A stretch of 33,725 bases of DNA from Neoluteolibacter marinus (lineage in GTDB: Bacteria > Verrucomicrobiota > Verrucomicrobiia > Verrucomicrobiales > Akkermansiaceae): the NCBI RefSeq assembly GCF_014904755.1, contig NZ_JACZFQ010000069.1, forward strand, positions 1-33,725. Direction: 5' to 3'. Positions within the stretch are counted from its first letter, which is position 1. Every line of letters begins with the position of its first letter. Shown one piece after another: positions 19,074-26,371 of this stretch. Under the pieces are notes generated by a model. That model saw only the letters and a program-made list of their open reading frames with translations. It did not search any database and was not told the DNA's origin. The position numbers and the translations under genes are program-made.

Positions 19074-19409
19074 CCAGCCGTTACGGCATGAATGAACCGA
19101 TTCTCGCATGGGATATCCAAGGTCGGCAGGTTTGCGCGATCTGCAGTGAGAGCTTGGGAGAGGGGGGGGCTGAAACCTCCGCTTGTCGTGCCTATGTGGG
19201 GCGGGCGAGGGAGGCTGTCGTCTTTTTTGAGAAGGGGGCGCGGAAGGTGGGGTTTCGCGAAGCTGAAGAATTTTTGAGGTCTTTTTATCGGAAATGTGTC
19301 AAAAACTTCACAATTGCGGGCGCTGATCTTATTTATTCATTGTGAAATTAAATTATTTTAAATAATTTAAAGCCGTCGATTCCAGACACGCATTCATTTC
19401 TCCCCCTCG
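19074..19409 (-). other. Divergent intergenic region
   Basis: This 336-bp gap separates the 5' ends of the cytochrome gene (minus) and the glycosidase-like gene (plus). I see no convincing gene; the short frames here have no recognisable protein. The last about 100 bp become markedly AT-rich (from about 19320), in contrast to the surrounding GC-rich DNA, and hold the palindrome listed separately. Promoters for both genes are expected here, but no good -35/-10 pair could be fixed. Confidence 0.6.
19348..19370 (+). promoter_or_regulatory. AT-only inverted repeat upstream of glycosidase/PEP-CTERM pair
   Basis: A perfect 10-bp inverted repeat TTAAATTATT - TTA - AATAATTTAA lies 39 bp before the ATG at 19410. 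It contains no G or C, in otherwise GC-rich DNA. It could be a regulator-binding site, a promoter-region melting element or a weak hairpin; the sequence alone does not decide. Confidence 0.5.
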
Positions 19410-21797
19410 ATGAAGTCGTTTTTATTTGTAGTCGCGGCTGCGCTGCTAGCCGTTCAGGCGTCCCGGGCCGGCGGCGTTGCTTTGGAAGGTGAGCTCCGCA
19501 AGTGGCATAAGATCACGCTGCGGTGCACGGGTCCCGAAACCAGCGAGACCTCGGTTCCGAATCCGTTCACCGACTACCGGTTGGATGTGACGTTCTCCCA
19601 CCCGGCTTCGGGCCGGGTCTATCGTGTTCCCGGATACTTTGCGGCCGATGGAGATGCCGCGAATACCGGTGCGACCGCCGGAAATGTATGGCTGGTCCAT
19701 TTCTCTCCCGATGCAACGGGAACTTGGAATTACACGGTTTCGTTCCGTGGTGGCGAGGGGATTGCGGTGAGCGGCGACCCCGCCGCCGGGGACTCGGCCG
19801 GGGGATCCGACGGGGCGATGGGCAGCTTCGAGGTGGAAGCCACCGACAAGACCGGCCGCGACCTTCGTGGCAAGGGACGGCTCCAGTATGTGGGACGGCA
19901 TCACCTGCGTTTCGCCGAGACCGGCGAGTTCTACCTCAAATGCGGGACCGACTCCCCGGAGAATCTCTTGGCATACGCGGACTTCGACGACACACCGAAT
20001 GCCGGCAACCGGCGCAAGACGTGGAGCGCCCATCTGCAGGACTACGATGAAGCCGAGGCGGCGGAGTACACTTGGTCCGGCAGCGGGGGAGAACCGCGGG
20101 GTCGCGGACTACTCGGGGCTGTCCATTATATTTCGTCGGAGGGCCTCAACGGGATCTCGTTCCTCTCGTTCAGCCTCGATGGCGATGACGACAACGTGTT
20201 TCCCCATCTGATCAATTCGGAGGAGACCTTCGGGACGAGCGGCGCGGATACCCGGTGGGACGCCGGCAAGGTCCATCACACCCGCTTCGACGTCTCGAAG
20301 CTCGCCCAATGGGAGAAGGTGTTTTCCTACGCGACGATGAAGGGCCTGTTCTTGCATTTCAAGACCCAGGAAACGGAGAACGACCAGAAGATGGATGGCG
20401 GTGACCTGGGCCTGGAGCGCAGGGTCTACTACCGGGAGCTCGTGGCCCGCTTCAGTCATCATCTGGCCGTTGAATGGAACCTCGGGGAGGAAAACTCGAA
20501 TACCGACGAGCAGCGGCGCGCGTTCGCGCAGTGGTTCAACGACAACGATCCCTACCGGCACCTCGTCGTGATGCACACGTATGGTACCAGCCAGAACGGC
20601 TACATCGCGTTGCTGGGTGGCGGCTCGAAATTGTCGGGAGCGTCGTTGCAACCGGACGACGATGCCGTTTTCAGCCGGGTCTTCCCGGAGTCGAAGCGTT
20701 GGGTCGATGAATCCACGTCGAAGGGCAGGCCTTGGGTGGTGGCCTGCGACGAACCGGGACTGTCCAGCGAAGGCCTCCGCCCTGATTCGGATGCAGGCTC
20801 CAATCACCACTTCGCCCGCTTGAACGCCCTGTGGGGCAATGTGATGGCGGGCGGTGGCGGCGTGGCCTGGTACTTCGGATCGGGCTACTCCCATTCCGAC
20901 ATGACCTGTCAGGACTTCCGCAGCCGACACTCCTTCTGGCCGGACTGCCGGATCATGCTCGATTTCTGGATGAACCGGGGAATTCCGTTTCATGAGATGG
21001 TCAACGACGACTCGCTCGTCGATGATCCTGATAGCCATTGTCTCCACGCCGTGGGGGAGCAGTATGTGGTTCACCTAAAGGGCGGCGGATCCACCTCGCT
21101 CGATCTGACGGAGGTCGCGGGAACCTTCGAGGTGTTGTGGTACGACCCGCGGATCGGCGGCAATTTCCAACAGGGGACGGTGACCACCCTGGCGGGTGGT
21201 ACGGACGCAAGCATTGGCTCCCCTCCGTCCGACCAGACCGAAGACTGGCTGGCGCTGGTTCGTCAGGTCACGGCGAACACGCCTCCGGTGTTTGGCGGGC
21301 TCTCGCTGTCGACGAAGCACCAGACCCCGGCAACCATTTCGGTTCCCAAGCTGTTGTTTGCTGTGAGCGACAATGAAGGTGACCCGGTGGACGTGACGTC
21401 GGCCGGCCCGGCTTCGGCAAGCGGGGGGGCGGTGACGCTGGGCGCGGGTTCCTTGGTCTACACCCCGCCCGCCGGATTCTCCGGCACCGACAGCTTTTTC
21501 GTCACCGTCAGCGACGCTTCAGGAGCCTCGACATCGGGGATGGTGTCCGTGGTCGTCGGACCATCCCATGGCGGCGGCGGTCCGGGTTTGAATCCGCCAC
21601 AGCTGGTCGCGGAGGGCGGGACGATGGTGGTGAGCTTCCACGCCATTCCGGGATTCCAGTATTCGATCCAGCGATCGGTGGATCTTTCGCTGTGGGAGAC
21701 CATTTACACGGGCACCGCGGACTCCACCGGAAGGCTGGAATTCGTCGATGCCAATCCGCCCGAACCGCAAGCCTACTACCGATTGGACACGCCATGA
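19410..21797 (+). CDS. Secreted DUF5060-type glycosidase-like protein with C-terminal Ig-like domain
   Basis: The 795-residue protein has a signal peptide (MKSFLFVVAAALLAVQASRA) and then a DUF5060-like beta domain (about 24-140: WHKITLRCTGPETSE, NPFTDYRLDVTFSHP, GTWNYTVSFRGG). A TIM-barrel-like region follows (about 150-545): RHHLRFAETGEFYLKCGTDSPENLLAYADFDD, RVYYRELVARFSHHLAVEWNLGEEN (candidate acid/base Glu), HTYGTSQNGY, PWVVACDEPGL (candidate nucleophile) and LNALWGNVMAGGGGVAWYFG. A short beta module (about 570-620) resembles the putative collagen-binding domain of this family. It ends with an Ig/cadherin-like domain (about 640-720, YTPPAGFSGTDSFFVTVSDASG) and a short beta tail. The architecture resembles GH140/apiosidase-like enzymes; the substrate is unknown. 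Its stop overlaps the next start (ATGA). Confidence 0.78.
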   Translation: MKSFLFVVAAALLAVQASRAGGVALEGELRKWHKITLRCTGPETSETSVPNPFTDYRLDVTFSHPASGRVYRVPGYFAADGDAANTGATAGNVWLVHFSPDATGTWNYTVSFRGGEGIAVSGDPAAGDSAGGSDGAMGSFEVEATDKTGRDLRGKGRLQYVGRHHLRFAETGEFYLKCGTDSPENLLAYADFDDTPNAGNRRKTWSAHLQDYDEAEAAEYTWSGSGGEPRGRGLLGAVHYISSEGLNGISFLSFSLDGDDDNVFPHLINSEETFGTSGADTRWDAGKVHHTRFDVSKLAQWEKVFSYATMKGLFLHFKTQETENDQKMDGGDLGLERRVYYRELVARFSHHLAVEWNLGEENSNTDEQRRAFAQWFNDNDPYRHLVVMHTYGTSQNGYIALLGGGSKLSGASLQPDDDAVFSRVFPESKRWVDESTSKGRPWVVACDEPGLSSEGLRPDSDAGSNHHFARLNALWGNVMAGGGGVAWYFGSGYSHSDMTCQDFRSRHSFWPDCRIMLDFWMNRGIPFHEMVNDDSLVDDPDSHCLHAVGEQYVVHLKGGGSTSLDLTEVAGTFEVLWYDPRIGGNFQQGTVTTLAGGTDASIGSPPSDQTEDWLALVRQVTANTPPVFGGLSLSTKHQTPATISVPKLLFAVSDNEGDPVDVTSAGPASASGGAVTLGAGSLVYTPPAGFSGTDSFFVTVSDASGASTSGMVSVVVGPSHGGGGPGLNPPQLVAEGGTMVVSFHAIPGFQYSIQRSVDLSLWETIYTGTADSTGRLEFVDANPPEPQAYYRLDTP

Positions 21798-22429
21798 AAG
21801 CTCCACTCCTAGGTTCCCTCCTGCTCGCCCAGCTTGCGCCCGCTGCCACCGTGGTCTCGGACCTCTGGGATGTCTCCGCGGTGATTCCCGATAACAGCGC
21901 GACGGGCTGGTCGGACACCCGCTACATCAGCTCGGTTTCCGTCGAGATCACGAACGTCGAAGTCTATCTGGAGACAACGGGCGGGTTCAACGGTGATCTG
22001 TACGCCTACCTCACCCACGACTCCGGGTTCAGTGTCCTGCTGAACCGGGTGGGGAGAACCGAGAGCAATCCCGATGGTTCTTTCACCACCGGCATGAGCG
22101 TGGTGTTCTCGAATACCGCCGATGAAGACATTCATTCCGCAGTCTCGATGTACGGGGTCTACCAACCTGACGGGAGGAATGTTTCCCCGCTCACGGTCAC
22201 CGAGACCGTCGAGAGGACGGCGACCTTGATGGGTTTCAACGGCCTCGATCCCAATGGCGGTTGGACGCTCTTCGTGGCGGACGTCTCGCCGGGTTACGAG
22301 GCAACCGTGGTGAGCTGGGGGCTCACGGTGACCACCAGCGAGGCGGTTCCGGAGCCCTCGACGATCATCGGGGCCGGTGTCATGTCGCTGCTGGCGATGT
22401 TCCGGCGGCGGCGCGACCGGAACTCCTAG
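21794..22429 (+). CDS. PEP-CTERM protein with proprotein convertase P-like domain
   Basis: The 211-residue protein starts at ATG 21794 (MKAPLLGSLLLAQLAPAATVV), overlapping the upstream stop by 4 bp, which implies translational coupling. The body is a P/Homo B-like beta sandwich: YISSVSVEITNVEVYLETTGGFNGDLYAYLTHDSGFSVLLNRVG, then GGWTLFVADVSPGYEATVVSWGLTV. The C-terminus has a PEP-CTERM sorting signal: VPEPSTIIGAGVMSLLAMF followed by RRRRDR. It would therefore be exported and processed by an exosortase, which is not in the window. There is no protease domain; the P-domain alone may be an adhesive or stabilising module. It is convergent with the PPC gene, with a 10-bp gap. Confidence 0.85.
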   Translation: MKAPLLGSLLLAQLAPAATVVSDLWDVSAVIPDNSATGWSDTRYISSVSVEITNVEVYLETTGGFNGDLYAYLTHDSGFSVLLNRVGRTESNPDGSFTTGMSVVFSNTADEDIHSAVSMYGVYQPDGRNVSPLTVTETVERTATLMGFNGLDPNGGWTLFVADVSPGYEATVVSWGLTVTTSEAVPEPSTIIGAGVMSLLAMFRRRRDRNS

Positions 22430-22439
22430 AGAACTGGGG

Positions 22440-24917
22440 TCAAGGTGCCTTGTTGCGTTGGCGAAGTTGCTCGAGCCGTGAAAGCGGTTTCTCCGCCGCC
22501 GGCTGGGGTTCGTTCTTCGCCTGCGCTTGCTCGGGCGGTGGTGGCGGGGCGTTTTCGGGCGGTTTGTCGATCCGGAGGGTGCCGCCCTGGCCGACCTGGT
22601 GAAGGATGGTCTGGCCGTTTTCAGGAACCTTGATACGGCAGAACAGGCCGTTGTGCTTGCCGACCGCCGCATCGGCCGCGATCTCGACCGGGAAGTTCAG
22701 CTCGGCCTGGCCGTGGGTGAACGAGACGGGCTGGGTGGTCGCGCCATGGGGGAGTCCGAGCATTTCCGCGGTGGCTTCCCCGGAGAAGTCCCCCTGGTAG
22801 TCGACCTTGCAAATCACCGTGGTCGGCTTGCCTTGTTCGGTGGCCGCCATGTCAATGGCCATGCCGAGGTAGGGCTCGGCGATGCGCAAGGTGGCCATGG
22901 CGGTCGAGACAAGCACCGGGCCTTTGGGGGTGTTCGCCTCACCGAGGACGCAAACCGGCCACTCGCCGGGCGCGGCATCGTTGTTGGCGTTGATCTCGTA
23001 AAGCGCCTCGCTCTTGTCGCCAGGCATGGAGATGGTGTTAGGAGTGCCGATCCCCGGAGGATTCCAGAGAAACCTTAGCGTGATGGGTTCGGCGAACCCT
23101 TCGTCGCGGCGTGCTGTCACCTTGAGTTGCAGGGTGCCGTTTTTCACGATCGGGACGGCAGGTTGCTCGAGTTCCAGGTGGAAGGGCGCCTCATCGATCA
23201 CGGCCACCGCCACCCGGTCGCTCCCGGCCGAATGATAGGCGCCCTGGTTGTTGATCTCGACGTGATGCACCACCTCGAGCAATTGCCCGTCGAGGGGCGG
23301 CGCGTCACCCGCGGACGTGACCTTGAAGCGGTGCAGACTGCCGGCGACCGTGGCGTCCGCGGCGGCCTCGAACACAACCGGCGTGGCGGTGACCGAACGG
23401 TTGACTTGCCTCGAGTCCATGGAAATCCCCGCGGGGAGGCTCTCCGCCTGAAGGTTCAAATCGCAGCCGATGTTCGCCCGCGTGAAATTGACCACCGTGG
23501 CGTATCGATTGCCGCGCGGGACGCCGATCATCTTCCATTTCTGGGAGTTGTTGCGTTCGACGACGGGCAGCGAGGCCGCGATCTCCGCGGGCCGCGGGAA
23601 GATCTCCAGCCGGTAGGTGAAGTCGGGGCCGCCTTGCTTCAATTGGTCCCTGACAACGGCGAGATACTCCCCGTCTTCCGGCGCCGCCCACTGGATGACC
23701 GGGTCCAATCCGCCCTGGTCGTCGTTGCTGACCAGGTTCTTGCCCCTGGCATCCCGTACCGAGAGGACCGCATCCAAAGGAGAGCGGAGCTCGCGTGCCT
23801 GGACCTTCAGTGTGAGGTTCTCGCCTTTCTTCGCCTGGAAGGAGAAAAAGTCGACATCGCCTTCCTCGCCGATGATCCCGTGACCAGCCGCCGGGATCGC
23901 GGGAAGGCGGGTTGCCTGCTTCGGATTGGAGTTCGGTTCCGATTCCGCGATGGATTCCCGCGGTGAGACCGTGATCCAGACCGGCGAGGGAACCGACAAG
24001 CCGTCCCGGGACGGGTACAACGGGAAACGCCCGTCCGCGTTCGCGGGAATGGTGATGTTTCCGGTGAAATCGCCGGCGGGATCGCCGATGAACTTGAACT
24101 CGACCGATTCGCCGGGCTTTGCCCCGGGCGGGAAAACGGCACGCGGGCGGGGGAAGGTGCCGATGTTCAGCCGATACTGGCAGCTGTCATTCCCTTCGTA
24201 GGCCGCTTCCCGGACAAGGACGCAGTAGTCGCCGTCTTCTGGGATGATCGTCGACACAAAGGGATCGGTCCGCAGCAGGGCGGTGTCGTCGCATGAGGCG
24301 ATCTCGAATCCCCTGGGGTCGACGATCGCCACGTAGGCGTCGAACATGGTCCGTCCCAACCTCATCGCCTCGACCTCGGCGGTGAAGCGCTGGCCTTTCT
24401 TCAAACTACAGACGTAGTAATCCACGTCTTCGGTCTTGGCGACGCCCTGGACGGTCGTGTTGAGCTCGATCCGCTGGGCTTGTGCGGGGGTGTCGTTGGG
24501 ATCCGCTTCGTTGACGGTCGGGAACTGGCCGACGAAGAAGGAACGCAGGAAGCTCACCCCGCCGCTGGTTCGCAGACGGAATTCATGTTCCCCGAGCGGG
24601 GCGTCGGGCTGGATGAAAATCCTCGCGGTGGCGTGCTTGTCGTTCTCGATCGCGATCGAGCGGACCTCGATGCCGGGTTCATAGGCCAGCAACTCCTGGA
24701 AGCCGTCGAGCCGCTCCCCGTGGAGATGGATCTCCAACTCGGTGCCCCGCTGGCCGCCGCGCGGTTCGATCAAGTTGAGGACGGGCGTGAAGCCGGCGAA
24801 CAACGTCGAGTTCAGGACGACCGCATGAAGGAGGAAGATTCCGAAGCCGCTCTTCCTCCGAGTGCCGGGCTGCCATGCCGGCGTGCGGCGGGCTCTCGGT
24901 CGGAACAAGGCCTTCAT
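22440..24917 (-). CDS. Secreted protein with PPC (pre-peptidase C-terminal) domains
   Basis: The 825-residue protein has an N-terminal export signal (FGIFLLHAVVLNSTLFAGF, about 25-43). Next is an IPT-like domain (about 45-130: LIEPRGGQRGTELEIHLHGERLD). Two PPC-type domains follow, recognisable by an ExEPNxxxxxA lead and a later DVDxY/F core: EADPNDTPAQAQRIELNTTVQGVAKTEDVDYYVCSLKKGQRF (about 138-255), and ESEPNSNPKQATRLPAIPAAGHGIIGEEGDVDFFSFQAKKGENL (about 325-430). The rest is repeated beta-sandwich. The C-terminus is Pro/Glu/Gln-rich. It starts inside the stop of the DUF1501 gene (ATGA, 24914-24917). Homologues are usually encoded with DUF1501 and cytochrome proteins, suggesting a surface or periplasmic partner. 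Confidence 0.85.
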   Translation of the reverse strand: MKALFRPRARRTPAWQPGTRRKSGFGIFLLHAVVLNSTLFAGFTPVLNLIEPRGGQRGTELEIHLHGERLDGFQELLAYEPGIEVRSIAIENDKHATARIFIQPDAPLGEHEFRLRTSGGVSFLRSFFVGQFPTVNEADPNDTPAQAQRIELNTTVQGVAKTEDVDYYVCSLKKGQRFTAEVEAMRLGRTMFDAYVAIVDPRGFEIASCDDTALLRTDPFVSTIIPEDGDYCVLVREAAYEGNDSCQYRLNIGTFPRPRAVFPPGAKPGESVEFKFIGDPAGDFTGNITIPANADGRFPLYPSRDGLSVPSPVWITVSPRESIAESEPNSNPKQATRLPAIPAAGHGIIGEEGDVDFFSFQAKKGENLTLKVQARELRSPLDAVLSVRDARGKNLVSNDDQGGLDPVIQWAAPEDGEYLAVVRDQLKQGGPDFTYRLEIFPRPAEIAASLPVVERNNSQKWKMIGVPRGNRYATVVNFTRANIGCDLNLQAESLPAGISMDSRQVNRSVTATPVVFEAAADATVAGSLHRFKVTSAGDAPPLDGQLLEVVHHVEINNQGAYHSAGSDRVAVAVIDEAPFHLELEQPAVPIVKNGTLQLKVTARRDEGFAEPITLRFLWNPPGIGTPNTISMPGDKSEALYEINANNDAAPGEWPVCVLGEANTPKGPVLVSTAMATLRIAEPYLGMAIDMAATEQGKPTTVICKVDYQGDFSGEATAEMLGLPHGATTQPVSFTHGQAELNFPVEIAADAAVGKHNGLFCRIKVPENGQTILHQVGQGGTLRIDKPPENAPPPPPEQAQAKNEPQPAAEKPLSRLEQLRQRNKAP

Positions 24918-26245
24918 GCCTTCTTTGCGAGCAGGAAATCGAGCACATGGCCGCCATCGACGATCTCGATCGGACGCCCGCCCGGTGCCATCAGCTCCTT
25001 GTCGGCGGTGATCCCGATCTGGTTGTAGATCGTCGTGGAGAGGTCGGCGACCGTGATGCCATCGGTGTCGACCTCGCCGCCAAGGGCGTCGGAGGATCCG
25101 TGGACATAGCCCTGCTTGAAGCCGCCACCGGCCATCATCACCGAAAAGACGTTCGGCCAGTGGTCGCGCCCACCGGTGGGGTTGATCTTCGGCGTGCGGC
25201 CGAACTCGGTGGTGACCATGACCAGCGTCGAATCGAGCATTCCGCGGCGGTCAAGGTCGCGGATCAGGGTGGCGATCGCCTTGTCCACCGGCGGCAGCTG
25301 GTTTTCGATGCCGCCCTTGATGTTGTCGTGGTGGTCCCAGCCGCCCACGGTCAGCGACACGAAGCGGGTGCCCGCCTCGATCAGGCGGCGCGCCAGGAGC
25401 ATCCGTTGGCCGGGCTCGTTGCGACCGTACTCGTCCTTGATCGCATCCGACTCGGCTTTCAGGTTGAAAGCCTCGCGGGCTTTCTCCGATGAGATCAGCT
25501 TGTAGGCGTGCTGGTAGAAGGCGTCCATCGCGTCGATGGCGTCCGACTTTTCCAGCGAGCGGAAATGGGCGTCGACCGTTTCCAGCAAGGACTTGCGGCG
25601 GGCGAAGCGGAACTCGTCGCAGCCGCCCGGCAGGTTGAGATCGCGGACCTGGAAGTTCCCTTGTGCCGGGTCGGAGCCCAGGGCGAACGGCCCGTAGGCG
25701 GAGGAAAGGTAGCCTGATCCGGCGAATTCGTTCGGCACCGAGGGAACGCAGACGTAGGGGGGAAGGTTGTTGCGGGAGCCCATCTCGTGCGAGATCACCG
25801 AACCGTAGGAGGGATACTCGAGTGCCGGGGACGGCCGGTAGCCGGTGAACATGTTGTGGGTGCCGCGTTCGTGGGCGGCTTCCCCGTGCGACATCGAGCG
25901 GATGATGGTGAACTTGTCGGCGAGCTGGGCCAGGTCCTTCAGCTTCTCCCCGAATTGAACGCCGGGAATCTTGGTGTCGATCGCGCCGAACGGTCCCCGG
26001 TACTCGGAAGGTGCATAAGGTTTGGGATCGAACGACTCCTGGTGGGCCATCCCGCCGGGCAGGAAAATGTGGATGATGCCCTTCGCGACGCCTTCCCGGG
26101 TCTCGTAGAACTTCTGTTCACCGAACGCTTGCTGGCGCAGGAACTGGGGGAGGGTGAGGCCCAGCCCGCCGAGAAGGCCGACGTGGAGGAACTCGCGGCG
26201 CGAGGTGTAGCGGTCGAGCGGATTGCCGGGGCAGGTCGGTTTCAT
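24914..26245 (-). CDS. DUF1501 protein with twin-arginine signal
   Basis: The 443-residue protein carries an N-terminal Tat-like motif TSRREFLHVGLLGGLGLTL, so folded export is likely. The DUF1501 domain fills the rest: IIHIFLPGGMAHQESFDPKP, KFTIIRSMSHGEAAHERGTHNMFTGYRP, RFVSLTVGGWDHHDNI, LVMVTTEFGRTPKINPTGGRDHWPNVFSVMMAGGGF and GVT-like VADLSTTIYNQIGI. DUF1501 belongs to the alkaline phosphatase/sulfatase-like fold; the conserved His and Asp residues look like metal ligands. The substrate is unknown. It is normally paired with a DUF1549/1553 cytochrome; here that gene is 5.8 kb downstream on the same strand, beyond an opposite-strand pair. Confidence 0.92.
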   Translation of the reverse strand: MKPTCPGNPLDRYTSRREFLHVGLLGGLGLTLPQFLRQQAFGEQKFYETREGVAKGIIHIFLPGGMAHQESFDPKPYAPSEYRGPFGAIDTKIPGVQFGEKLKDLAQLADKFTIIRSMSHGEAAHERGTHNMFTGYRPSPALEYPSYGSVISHEMGSRNNLPPYVCVPSVPNEFAGSGYLSSAYGPFALGSDPAQGNFQVRDLNLPGGCDEFRFARRKSLLETVDAHFRSLEKSDAIDAMDAFYQHAYKLISSEKAREAFNLKAESDAIKDEYGRNEPGQRMLLARRLIEAGTRFVSLTVGGWDHHDNIKGGIENQLPPVDKAIATLIRDLDRRGMLDSTLVMVTTEFGRTPKINPTGGRDHWPNVFSVMMAGGGFKQGYVHGSSDALGGEVDTDGITVADLSTTIYNQIGITADKELMAPGGRPIEIVDGGHVLDFLLAKKA

Positions 26246-26371
26246 GGATGAAATGGAGTTCGCCGGGGGAGGCTACGCGTCCGGGGGGGAACTCTATTTC
26301 ACCGGAATGCCCTGAATCTGCATGAAAACTGAGGGGTTGGCGAGGGTGCCGGTGTTCTGCATGGTGCGGGC

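Noticed and set aside
20109-21074. 321-codon minus-strand frame opposite the glycosidase-like gene
   Set aside because: It is an antisense shadow; the plus-strand protein has signal peptide, domain motifs and a coupled downstream gene.
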